Assembly (NCBI GenBank): GCA_030681645.1
Contig: JAUXRX010000028.1
Coordinates: 40,862-104,861 of the forward strand
Direction: 5' to 3'
Origin: Archangium sp.
GTDB taxonomy: Bacteria > Myxococcota > Myxococcia > Myxococcales > Myxococcaceae
DNA length: 64,000 nt
Under the pieces are notes generated by a model. The model saw nothing but the letters and a program-made list of their open reading frames with translations. It ran no database searches and was not told the DNA's origin. This document shows positions 52,371 to 59,802 of this stretch, one piece after another; positions within the stretch are counted from its first letter, which is position 1; every line of letters starts with the position of its first letter. The translations under genes and the position numbers were made by a program.

Positions 52371-53315
52371 CTACGTCTTCGCCGGCCGCTGTGCGCCCAT
52401 GCGCTCGATCACAACCTGATCCGCTCGCGCCACCAGACCCCGCTGTCCCCGGCTCAGCAGCCAGCCGATGCACCACCCGAAGACGAAGTTCGACGACCCC
52501 GTCTCGAGGAAGTGATGGAGCCGGATCTCCGCGGTCATCAGCGGGTTGGGCAGCAGGTGCACGTCGTTCTGCAGCAGGCCGAACCAGAGCGCGACCTGCA
52601 GCGTGCCCACCCACCACGGCCCCCGTGTGGACTGCAGCAACAGGTACGCGCAGCCGACCCAGAGCCCGCCGCGCGCCATCTCCAGGACGAGCACGAAGGG
52701 GTCGTGGCTGAACACATACGCGTAGTGGCTCCAGAGGGTCTCGCCGCGCGCCCCGCCGTAGAAGGCCGCGAGCGCCTCGCTGCGGAAGGCGATGAACCAG
52801 CCCGCAGCGAAGAAGAGCACCGGGTAGACGAGGGCCGAGAGCACGCCCAGCTTGAGCCACGCCTCGACCGGACCCATCGGCAGCGGCGCCAGGCCGGGCT
52901 GCTGGTCGAGGGGGGAAGGGCGCAGGCGGCCGCCGAGCCACACCGCCAGCGGCGGGAGGCCGAGCGTCACGGGCAGCGTCATCGCCAGCAGCGCGGGCAA
53001 CATCGGGCCCGTGACGTTGGGCATGAAGTAGATGGCCTCGAGCTGCGAGGTGAGCGTCTTGACGAAGTAGTACGCCGCCGCGGTCAGCAGCATGAGCCGG
53101 AACCCCGAGAGGCGCGAGCTGCGCACCAGCGCCAGCACGAGCGCGGCGTCGAGCGCCGACATCAACAGCATCCCGCGCGCGGACTCCGCCTGCTCGGCCG
53201 CGGTGAAGGTCACGCCCGCGACCGGCGGGAAGAGCAGGGTGCCCAGGGTGAACAGCACCGCGGACGCGAGCGTGGTGAGCGCCCACGCGCCGAGCAACTC
53301 GAGAGTCTTCTTCAT
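52371..53315 (-). CDS. Multi-pass membrane protein, probably TetR-regulated
   Basis: A 314-residue integral membrane protein with about eight hydrophobic helices (LLGAWALTTLASAVLFTLGT, MLLMSALDAALVLALV, LPALLAMTLPVTLGLPPLAV, LKLGVLSALVYPVLFFAAG, among others). I know no family for it. It lies directly downstream of the TetR gene, with a perfect inverted repeat in the 52-bp gap between them, so it is the likely target of that repressor. Confidence 0.75.
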   Translation of the reverse strand: MKKTLELLGAWALTTLASAVLFTLGTLLFPPVAGVTFTAAEQAESARGMLLMSALDAALVLALVRSSRLSGFRLMLLTAAAYYFVKTLTSQLEAIYFMPNVTGPMLPALLAMTLPVTLGLPPLAVWLGGRLRPSPLDQQPGLAPLPMGPVEAWLKLGVLSALVYPVLFFAAGWFIAFRSEALAAFYGGARGETLWSHYAYVFSHDPFVLVLEMARGGLWVGCAYLLLQSTRGPWWVGTLQVALWFGLLQNDVHLLPNPLMTAEIRLHHFLETGSSNFVFGWCIGWLLSRGQRGLVARADQVVIERMGAQRPAKT

Positions 53316-53340
53316 GGCGAACTCCTGGATGACTGCGTGT

Positions 53341-53358
53341 CTATAACGACTGTTATAG
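53341..53358. promoter_or_regulatory. Probable TetR operator
   Basis: CTATAAC-GACT-GTTATAG is a perfect 7-bp inverted repeat, 26 bases upstream of the membrane-protein start. It is AT-rich in a GC-rich surrounding and would overlap the -10 region. Its position between the TetR gene and this gene suggests repressor binding. Confidence 0.7.
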
Positions 53359-53367
53359 AACGTCCAG

Positions 53368-53940
53368 TCAGCCGCGCGATTGCGTGGCGCTGAAGGCCGC
53401 GCCGGCGTCCATCAGCAGCTCGCCCACCGCCGCGTCGTCGAGCTGCAGCACGCGCGACGAGACGAGGCAGGCCAGCCCGTGGACGAAGATCCAGTTCTTG
53501 AGCACGAACGCGTCGAGGTCGCCCGCGACTCGTCCGGTGGAGCGGCTGACCTGGCGCATCGCGGGACGCAGGGCCTCGGGCACCAGCGCGAGCGTCTTCT
53601 TCGCCACGCTCGCGGGCAGCGGCCTGGAGCGCTCGAAGAAGAGGAAGCGGAAGAGCCGCGGCTCTTCCCGCGCGAAGGCGACGTAGCCGATGGCGAGATC
53701 GAGCAGGGGCTCACCCGTCACCGGCCGGAGCTGCGAGGCGAACTGCCGCTCCTGCGCGACGCGCTGCACCTCGGTGAGCAGCGCCTCCATCGAGCCGATG
53801 CGGTGATACACGGCCATCGTCGAGCCCTTGAGCTCGGCCGCGACCGCGCGCGCGCTCACCGCCTCCGCGCCGCCCCGCTGCACCAGCCGCACCGCGGCGT
53901 TGACCACGTCTTCAGCGCTGAACTGGCTCTTCGGAGGCAT
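53368..53940 (-). CDS. TetR-family transcriptional regulator
   Basis: A 190-residue TetR-type repressor. The N-terminal DNA-binding domain (about 8-50) reads FSAEDVVNAAVRLVQRGGAE, AVSARAVAAELKGSTMAVYH, RIGSMEALLTEV. The C-terminal ligand domain is helical, with TetR_C-like features (YVAFAREEPRLFRFLFFERS). It probably represses the downstream membrane-protein gene. ATG 53940. Confidence 0.92.
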   Translation of the reverse strand: MPPKSQFSAEDVVNAAVRLVQRGGAEAVSARAVAAELKGSTMAVYHRIGSMEALLTEVQRVAQERQFASQLRPVTGEPLLDLAIGYVAFAREEPRLFRFLFFERSRPLPASVAKKTLALVPEALRPAMRQVSRSTGRVAGDLDAFVLKNWIFVHGLACLVSSRVLQLDDAAVGELLMDAGAAFSATQSRG

Positions 53941-53977
53941 GACGGGCGCACGATGACATAGCCGTCATGCCGCCCGC

Positions 53978-54688
53978 TCACCACGGCAGCGCGTCGTCGA
54001 GGTGGAAGAACTTCCCCGACGGGCCGTCGGCCGGCAGCTGCGCCAGCCGCACCGCGGTCTTCGCGCCGGTGGTCACGTCGAGCGGGGCGCCGTCTCCTCC
54101 CAGCTCCGTCTTCACCCAGCCCGGGTGAGCGGAGTTGATCTTCACCTTCGTGTCCTTGAGCCGGGTCGCCTGCAGCACCGTGAGCATGTTGAGCGCCGCC
54201 TTCGATGACGCGTAGGCCGGCCCCGCCCACGCCGCGGCCTGCGCGTCCGAGCTGATCACCGTGAGCGAGCCGATCACGCTCGACTGGTTGACGATGCGCC
54301 CCGCCTCGCTCTTCTGGATCAACGGCAGGAGCACCTGGGTCAGCTCGTTGGGCGCGATGACGTTGGTCTCGTACGTCTCGCGGAACATCTCGGCGCCGCT
54401 GCGCTTCGGCTCGAGGTTGATGCCGGCGTTGTTGATGAGCACGTCGAGGTGGCCGAACTCCTGTCCGATGAACGCGGCGACGGCGGCGCGCTGCTCGGCC
54501 TTCGTCACGTCGAGCTCGACGGGGCGCACGTCGAGCTTCTCCTGGGACAGCTTCGTCGCCGCGGCGCGCGCCTTCGCCACGTCGCGCGCCGCGAGCAGCA
54601 CGGTGAAGCCGGCCTGCCCGAGCTGGCGCGCGACCTCGAACCCGATGCCCTTGTTGCCGCCGGTGACCAACGCAATCTTCCGAGTCAT
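53978..54688 (-). CDS. Short-chain dehydrogenase/reductase
   Basis: A 236-residue classical SDR. NAD(P)-binding TGGNKGIG at 9-16, VLINNAG, the active-site residues in NQSSVIGSL (Ser) and PAYASSKAALN (Tyr, Lys), and the NSAHPGWVKTE turn typical of carbonyl-reductase-like SDRs. The LVTGGNKGIGFE start resembles plant-type (+)-neomenthol/carbonyl reductases. Substrate unknown. ATG 54688 starts right at the Rossmann strand. It is divergent from a LysR regulator, which probably controls it. Confidence 0.94.
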   Translation of the reverse strand: MTRKIALVTGGNKGIGFEVARQLGQAGFTVLLAARDVAKARAAATKLSQEKLDVRPVELDVTKAEQRAAVAAFIGQEFGHLDVLINNAGINLEPKRSGAEMFRETYETNVIAPNELTQVLLPLIQKSEAGRIVNQSSVIGSLTVISSDAQAAAWAGPAYASSKAALNMLTVLQATRLKDTKVKINSAHPGWVKTELGGDGAPLDVTTGAKTAVRLAQLPADGPSGKFFHLDDALPW

Positions 54689-54789
54689 GTGTGTTCCCCT
54701 GGGGTGGGCGGCGGGTTCGTTCCCGCCGCGTTGGGGTGATGAATAGGCACCGGGTGGGTCGTTGAGGAGGCCTCCGATGTCGGACATGC

Positions 54790-54807
54790 TGTCCTGTAAA
54801 TGGGACA
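54790..54807. promoter_or_regulatory. Possible LysR-binding inverted repeat
   Basis: TGTCC-TGTAAATG-GGACA is a T-N-A type inverted repeat in the SDR/LysR divergent region, overlapping the LysR start codon. ATGTCGGACAT (54777-54787) lies next to it. LysR proteins usually bind such sites. Confidence 0.45.
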
Positions 54808-55687
54808 CACGCTCGACGACCTGGCTCTATTGGTGGACGTGGTCCGGGCGGGCGGGGTGCGCGCCGTGGCGCGGGCGCAGGGCGTTCCGCGCTCGACGGT
54901 GAGCCGCCGGCTGCAGCGGCTGGAGACGTCGCTGGGCGTGGGCTTGAAGCGCAAGGGCGCGGGGCTCGAGCTCTCCGAGGCGGCGCAGTCGTCGTTCGAG
55001 CGGCTCGCCCGGCTCGTGGACGAGGCGCGGGCGGTGTCAGACGAGCTGGGCAATCGCCAGCCGGAGCCGCGCGGCGTGCTGCGGCTCGCCACCACCATGC
55101 TGTTCGCCGAACACCTGCTGCCCGGGGTGATGGCGAAGTACCTGGCGGCGCACCGGCAGGTCCGGGTGGAGGTGCTCAGCTCGACCGATCGCCTCGACCT
55201 CACCGCCGAGCGCGTCGACGTCGCCATTCGCAGCGGCCCGCTGGAAGACCTCGCCAGCTGGACGTCGAAGAAGCTGGGCCCCGCCACCACCGTGGGGCTC
55301 TTCGCGAGCCCGGCCTACCTGAAGCGGCGTGGGCTGCCGGCGACGCTCGACGCACTGGCCGAGCACGACCTGCTCGTCTCCACCACCCGCGCGGCGGGGA
55401 CGCAGTGGGTGGTGCAGCGTCGAGATCGCCGAGAGCCGATCCGCGTGCTGGGGCGGCTCCACTCGACCAGCGAGAACCTGCTGCTCTCACTCTGCGAGCG
55501 GGGCGCGGGCATCGTGCGCGCGCCGGCGTACGCGGTGGCCGACCTGCTGCGCCGGGGGAAGGTGGTGCCGGTGCTCGAGTCGACGTGGGTGAGCGCGCAG
55601 ATTCACCTCGTCTTCCCGCTCGACGCGCCGCCGCGCACGCGCGCGTTCATCGACTGCGCGCTCGAGGTGCTGGGTCAAAAGGGCTGA
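54800..55687 (+). CDS. LysR-family transcriptional regulator
   Basis: A 295-residue regulator. The winged-helix domain (about 4-62) reads LDDLALLVDVVRAGGVRAVA, RAQGVPRSTVSRRLQRLETS. The effector domain (about 90-290) has RGVLRLATTMLFAEHLLPGV, VDVAIRSGPLEDLASWTSKK. This GGVR...PRSTVSRR type is close to regulators of SDR or quinone-reductase genes. It is divergent from the SDR gene. ATG 54800 has no strong ribosome site. Confidence 0.93.
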   Translation: MGHTLDDLALLVDVVRAGGVRAVARAQGVPRSTVSRRLQRLETSLGVGLKRKGAGLELSEAAQSSFERLARLVDEARAVSDELGNRQPEPRGVLRLATTMLFAEHLLPGVMAKYLAAHRQVRVEVLSSTDRLDLTAERVDVAIRSGPLEDLASWTSKKLGPATTVGLFASPAYLKRRGLPATLDALAEHDLLVSTTRAAGTQWVVQRRDRREPIRVLGRLHSTSENLLLSLCERGAGIVRAPAYAVADLLRRGKVVPVLESTWVSAQIHLVFPLDAPPRTRAFIDCALEVLGQKG

Positions 55688-55690
55688 GGG

Positions 55691-55713
55691 CCCTCTCCCT
55701 CTCAGGGAGAGGG
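55691..55713. terminator. Hairpin shared by convergent genes
   Basis: CCCTCTCCCT-CTC-AGGGAGAGGG, a perfect 10-bp stem with a 3-base loop, lies between the LysR stop and the last codons of the DUF692 gene. It is a member of the GGGAGAGG repeat type and a likely bidirectional terminator. Confidence 0.75.
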
Positions 55714-57198
55714 AGACACGACGACGCGTGGGCCGTCGAGACTCAGGCGCACCGGCCACGGCGTGCGGGGCGCGCGGCGGGCGCACTGGAGCAGCCCTTC
55801 CCAGCCACTGCCATCGACGATGCCTCGCGCCGCGAGGTGACGCTTCAAGGCGCGCGCCGCGTGCACGGCCTCGGTGAGGTCCACCGGGAAGGTGGTGTCG
55901 AGGTGCGGGGCGCCGCTCTTGCGCGCCTTCACGAAGGTGCTGCGCGCCCACGCCTCGAGGGAAATCAACGCGTCGGCCCCGGCGAGCTCAGGGCGGCGCG
56001 CTTCGACCAGCGCCCAGTTGAGGAACGCCTCGCCCAGCGAGCGCGTGCCCCGCTCGAACCATTCCCGAAAGGCAGGCGCGCCCATGAAGCGGGCGACCTG
56101 CTCGCGCGTGGGCGCCACCGCCACGCGCGAAAGGGGCACCTCGGCGTCGAGGCGCTCGGTGAGCACCGCCACCCGGTAGTCGAGCTCGGGCCCCGGGCTG
56201 CGGTGCACCTCGTCGAAGAGCGCCCACGCGTCGGAGAGGGGTGCGGTCGTCTGCCTGCGCACGGCCTTCTCCAGGGGGAGCGCGGTGCCCCCGGCGGCGA
56301 CGCTCTTGCGCAGGCGCTCGAGCACCCGGCGCGCCACCGGTTCGGGGTGGCCATCGCCCTCGTAGGTCACGGCGCGCAGCGAGGTGCAGCGCGGCCGCAG
56401 CGCGTCGAAGAGCGACCACGTCTCGTCGCGGATGGGCTGGGGATGGTCGTCCGCGTACACGCCCCTCACCCCGCCCTCGTTCCCCTCGAGGCGCGAGTTC
56501 GCCGTTCCCCGCTGCGCAGGGAGAGGGAGACCGGCGGTCACCACGCCGCCCGCCAGGTGCAGCTGCGCCACCCGGTCCCACGGGAAGGCGTCGAGGCCCT
56601 CCAGCAGCGAATGTCCCCGCGTCAGCTGGTGCGAGAGCAGATGGCCCAGGTCGACCAGCAGCAGGCAGCCCGTCGCCTTCGACAACCTCTCCATGAACTC
56701 CAGCACGTGCAGCGAGCCGCGCGCCGTCATCACCACCGGGTTCTCGATCAGCAGCGGCACCGGCATCGCGTCGCGCACGTGCTCGACGTGGTGCACGCAC
56801 TGCGCGAGCCCCTCGGGCGTGAGCGGCGGCGTCAGGTAGAGGTAGCCGGGCAGGGCGGTGCCCGCGTGGTGCCACCAGCCCACGTCGTTCGACACCCACG
56901 GGCTGCCCACCGCCGTCACGTGCGCGGCCGCGAGCGCGAGCCGGTCCACCGGTTCGAGCTCTGGACCCCAGAGGTTGAGGTGCACCGGGTGGTAGACGAG
57001 CGGCACGTCGGCGCGCCGCCGCTCCAGCTCGGCGAAGAGGGTGGCCTCGGCGCGGGCCTGCGCCACGTCGAGCGGCGCGCTGTATTCCACGTAGTCGAAG
57101 AGCCCGGGATGCGCGTCGAGCAGGGCGAAGGGGCGCGGCACGTCGGTCGTCTGCGCGTTCGAGGAGAGCCCGAGGCCCAGGTACGGGAGCACGTTCAC
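55702..57198 (-). CDS. MNIO (DUF692/MbnB-like) multinuclear iron enzyme
   Basis: A 498-residue protein. The first 280 residues form the TIM-barrel of DUF692 proteins, which modify peptides using two or three iron ions. Metal-ligand stretches are present: FDYVEYSAP, LVYHPVHLNLWG, LLIENPVVM, LLLVDLGHLLSHQ, QLHLAGG and YADDHPQPI. Residues about 222-245 are a repeat-derived insertion not expected in the family. The C-terminal 200 residues are a separate helical domain. It is divergent from a DoxX gene by 44 bp, a known neighbour of this family. No precursor peptide is seen. Confidence 0.87.
   Translation of the reverse strand: MNVLPYLGLGLSSNAQTTDVPRPFALLDAHPGLFDYVEYSAPLDVAQARAEATLFAELERRRADVPLVYHPVHLNLWGPELEPVDRLALAAAHVTAVGSPWVSNDVGWWHHAGTALPGYLYLTPPLTPEGLAQCVHHVEHVRDAMPVPLLIENPVVMTARGSLHVLEFMERLSKATGCLLLVDLGHLLSHQLTRGHSLLEGLDAFPWDRVAQLHLAGGVVTAGLPLPAQRGTANSRLEGNEGGVRGVYADDHPQPIRDETWSLFDALRPRCTSLRAVTYEGDGHPEPVARRVLERLRKSVAAGGTALPLEKAVRRQTTAPLSDAWALFDEVHRSPGPELDYRVAVLTERLDAEVPLSRVAVAPTREQVARFMGAPAFREWFERGTRSLGEAFLNWALVEARRPELAGADALISLEAWARSTFVKARKSGAPHLDTTFPVDLTEAVHAARALKRHLAARGIVDGSGWEGLLQCARRAPRTPWPVRLSLDGPRVVVSPSP
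56461..56530 (-). repeat. Repeat insertion inside the DUF692 gene
   Basis: On the plus strand GCCCCTCACCCCGCCCT and CCCCGCTGCGCAGGGAGAGG match the spacer repeat at 35008-35056, with some 20 extra bases between. It encodes residues such as LPLPAQRGTANSRLEGN in the enzyme without breaking the frame. Confidence 0.75.
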
Positions 57199-57242
57199 GA
57201 GGCCGCCTGTAGCGCGAAACCCGTGCTATCGCTCGCGCGCCC

Positions 57243-57647
57243 ATGAACTCCCTCCCGCTGTGGGTCGCGCAGACGCTGGCTTCGGCTTTCCTCGCCATCC
57301 TCTTTCTGCAGTCGGGCCTCGACAAGGTGCTCGATTGGAAAGGGAACAAGGAATACATCGGCGGCTACTTCGCGAAGTCGCCGATGCGGCGCTTCAGCAC
57401 GTTCCTCCTCTTCAACATCACCGTGCTCGAGGTCTTCGCCGGGGTCGTCTCGGCGGCCGGCTTCCTCACCGTGCTGCTGACGCGCCAGTCGGGCATCGCC
57501 TTCGCGGGCGCGACGCTCGCGGGCATCGCGGTGGTGAGCCTCTTCCTCGGGCAACGGCTCACGAAGGACTACGCGGCCGCCGCCGGCATGGTGCCCTACG
57601 CGGTGTTCTGCATCGGCTCGGTGTTGCTCCAGGGGATGAACCTGTAG
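57243..57647 (+). CDS. DoxX-like membrane protein
   Basis: A 134-residue protein with four membrane helices (ASAFLAILFLQSGLDKVLDW, FLLFNITVLEVFAGVVSAA, IAFAGATLAGIAVVSLF, MVPYAVFCIGSVLL). The FLQSGLDKVLDWKGN segment after helix 1 is the DoxX signature. DoxX proteins are often encoded with MNIO enzymes. Divergent from the DUF692 gene with a 44-bp promoter region. ATG 57243. Confidence 0.88.
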   Translation: MNSLPLWVAQTLASAFLAILFLQSGLDKVLDWKGNKEYIGGYFAKSPMRRFSTFLLFNITVLEVFAGVVSAAGFLTVLLTRQSGIAFAGATLAGIAVVSLFLGQRLTKDYAAAAGMVPYAVFCIGSVLLQGMNL

Positions 57648-57906
57648 ACGCGCTCGACCGGCAGCAGGTCTGCCGCGCGGGCGAAGTCCCCCTCGCGCCG
57701 GAGCGCGTCGAGCTTCTTCACCAGCGGCGTCACGTCTTCGATGCGGTGCACCCAGGTGGTGGCGTACTCGCGCGCGAGTGCACGGCCCACGCCCAGCTGC
57801 AGCGAGCGGTGCGGCAGCTTGCCGCCACGCAGGCTCCGCTCGGGATCCCACTGCACCCGGAGGTCGGCGCGCTCGTCGGTCACGCTGGTGGACACGGCCG
57901 CCGCGT
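57596..57906 (-). pseudogene. C-terminal fragment of a DUF4291 protein
   Basis: The frame contains DLRVQWDPERSLRGGKLPHR, SLQLGVGRALAREYATTWVH, RIEDVTPLVKKLDALR, ARAADLLPVERVYRF: the conserved second half of DUF4291 ('VQWDPERd....pYRSIQIGl...W...I.DvTpl...LLP.E..Y'). The N-terminal half (with its MTW.KPSFLWMMYR block) is absent; upstream, the sequence belongs to another gene. The earliest start is GTG 57895. Its end overlaps the DoxX 3' end on the other strand. Most likely a truncated, inactive gene. Confidence 0.7.
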
Positions 57907-58809
57907 TCAGATCCCGAAGCCGAAGAGCACGGAGGCGGTTGGGGGCGCGTTGCGTGGGGAGGCGGGGTGGTAACGGAACTCGACGCGGCCGGCGCAGACG
58001 AACCCGATGACGACGCCGACCGCCACCGCCACCGCGACAACCGCCGCGGCGATCACGGCGAGCCCACCGCCGCCGCTGCCCAGCCCGCCCCAGCCGCCTC
58101 CCCAGCCACCACCTCCTCCAGACTTCTTCGCCGTGCCCGCGCCAGCGCTCCCCTTCGCGAAGATGTTGTGGTCCCAGCCGATGCCCACGCCCACGTAGGG
58201 GTCGACGCCCCCGGCGAGGAGCACGTCGAAGCCGCCGAGTGCGTAGAGGGTGAAGCCCGGCATCAGCATGCCCGCGCCCGCGTGGGCGACCAGGAGCTCG
58301 GCTCGCAGCTCGGCAAAAACGCGGTGGTCGAGCAGCCCGGCGTAGCCGCCCACCAACGCGAGCGACGGCACGGCCACGCTCGCCTCGGGTGCCGTGAGCG
58401 CGACCCGTAAGCCGAGCCCCACGCGTGGCCGGAACCACGCCCCGCCCGTGCCGTTGGTGGCGAACGCACCTTCCCCCCCCGCCACCGCCACCATGCCCAC
58501 GCGGGAAGGCGGCCCTCCGCGCTGCTCCGACTCGTCGCGCAGGTCGTCGCGCGGCTCCTTCACCTCGAGGCGCGGAGGGGTGGGCGCGAGCACCTCCTCA
58601 GGGGGCGCTTCGGCCTCTGCTTCGGCAGATTCGGGCTCCGGCTCGAGCTCCTGCTCATCGGGGGCGGGCACGAGCGGCGGCGGCGTCGGGGCGGGCTGCT
58701 CGAGGCCGGCGAGCGAACGGCGAAGGCGCGACAGCACCGCTTCCTGGGACTGGGCGGGGGCAGGAGGCTCAGCAGCGCTCAGCAGCAGGATCAGCGGGCC
58801 CAGGAGCAT
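57907..58809 (-). CDS. Exported protein with Pro/Glu-rich linker and beta/Gly-rich C-terminus
   Basis: A 300-residue protein. Signal-like start (LLGPLILLLSAAEP), then an acidic Pro/Glu linker (about 40-95). A region with alternating strands follows (RVGMVAVAGGEGAFATNGT, WFRPRVGLGLRVALTAPE, FAELRAELLVAH, GFTLYALGGFDVLLAGGVDP), then a glycine loop and a hydrophobic helix (LAVIAAAVVAVAVAVGVVIG). An outer-membrane or envelope location is likely. No family recognised. The 3' end abuts the DUF4291 fragment. Confidence 0.7.
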   Translation of the reverse strand: MLLGPLILLLSAAEPPAPAQSQEAVLSRLRRSLAGLEQPAPTPPPLVPAPDEQELEPEPESAEAEAEAPPEEVLAPTPPRLEVKEPRDDLRDESEQRGGPPSRVGMVAVAGGEGAFATNGTGGAWFRPRVGLGLRVALTAPEASVAVPSLALVGGYAGLLDHRVFAELRAELLVAHAGAGMLMPGFTLYALGGFDVLLAGGVDPYVGVGIGWDHNIFAKGSAGAGTAKKSGGGGGWGGGWGGLGSGGGGLAVIAAAVVAVAVAVGVVIGFVCAGRVEFRYHPASPRNAPPTASVLFGFGI

Positions 58810-58894
58810 TCGCGCGCGCAGCGCATCCGCGGGGCCAGCGCCAACTCAGCGGGAGCGCGTTCTCGTTGCGCAGAGGGCTGCTCAGCGGGCTGAA

Positions 58895-59698
58895 TCACGT
58901 CGAAGCCCGCGGCTCGAAGTGGAGCTTCGCCTTCACCTCTTCATCGCTCAGCTCGCGGTACGCGCCCACCGCCACGTCGAGCTCGAGCAGCCCCACCGCC
59001 TCGCGATGCAGCGCCAGCGTGGGCAGGCCCACCACGTTGAGCATGCGCTTGACCTGGTGAAAGCGCCCTTCGGTGAGCACCAGCTCGACCGAGTCGTCGC
59101 CGCGCGCCTTCGCCTTCGCGGGCCGGGTGAGCTCGCCGTCGTCGAGCTTCACGCCGCGCCGCAGCGGCTCGAGCTTCGTGTCGGTGACCTTCGCGCCCAC
59201 CTTCGCCACGTAGCGCTTGGGCAGGTGGGTGGCCGGCGCGGTGGCGTGCGCGACGAACTTCTCGTCGTTGGTGAAGAGCAGCAGCCCGGTGGTGTCGCGG
59301 TCCAACCGGCCCACCGCGTGCCAGCCGAAGCGCTGCAGCTCGGCGGGGAGCGCGGCGCGCAGCGCGTCGAACACCGTGCCGATGCCCTCGGGGTCGCTGC
59401 CGTGGCTGACCACGCCCGCCGGCTTGTGGAACTGGAGCACGCGGGTGCGCCACGCCAGCGAGAGCGGGCGGCCGTCGAGCGAGGCCTTGGAGTGAGCGTG
59501 CACCGGCGCCATCGGCTCCTTCTCTTCGCGGGCGTCGAGCCGAACCCGCCCCGCACGAATGGCCTGCTCGGCTTCCTGCAACGGCATCACGCCTGCGCGG
59601 GCGAGCGCGCGGGAGAGCCAGTCTGCGCTGGCACCCGAATCGCGGGCGCGCGCGGCCTCCAACCAGCGGGGTGGTTTCTTCGGCCGGGCCACGGCCAC
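58895..59698 (-). CDS. RsuA/RluB-family pseudouridine synthase
   Basis: A 267-residue enzyme that makes pseudouridine in rRNA. The N-terminal S4 RNA-binding domain (about 25-75) is SADWLSRALARAGVMPLQEA, EQAIRAGRVRLD. The catalytic domain has the conserved Asp in HAVGRLDRDTTGLLLFTND and the later TEGRFHQVKRMLNVVG block. This family includes RsuA (16S) and RluB/RluE/RluF (23S); which target applies is not clear. ATG 59698. Confidence 0.93.
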   Translation of the reverse strand: MAVARPKKPPRWLEAARARDSGASADWLSRALARAGVMPLQEAEQAIRAGRVRLDAREEKEPMAPVHAHSKASLDGRPLSLAWRTRVLQFHKPAGVVSHGSDPEGIGTVFDALRAALPAELQRFGWHAVGRLDRDTTGLLLFTNDEKFVAHATAPATHLPKRYVAKVGAKVTDTKLEPLRRGVKLDDGELTRPAKAKARGDDSVELVLTEGRFHQVKRMLNVVGLPTLALHREAVGLLELDVAVGAYRELSDEEVKAKLHFEPRAST

Positions 59699-59802
59699 AT
59701 GTCCTACCTCAGAAGACAGGAAGGGGAGCCCGCTCCTGCGCGGGTCGGATAAGGTCGGCGCGTTCGAGGCTGCTCACCGGCCGGGGGTCTTCCAGACGTT
59801 CC

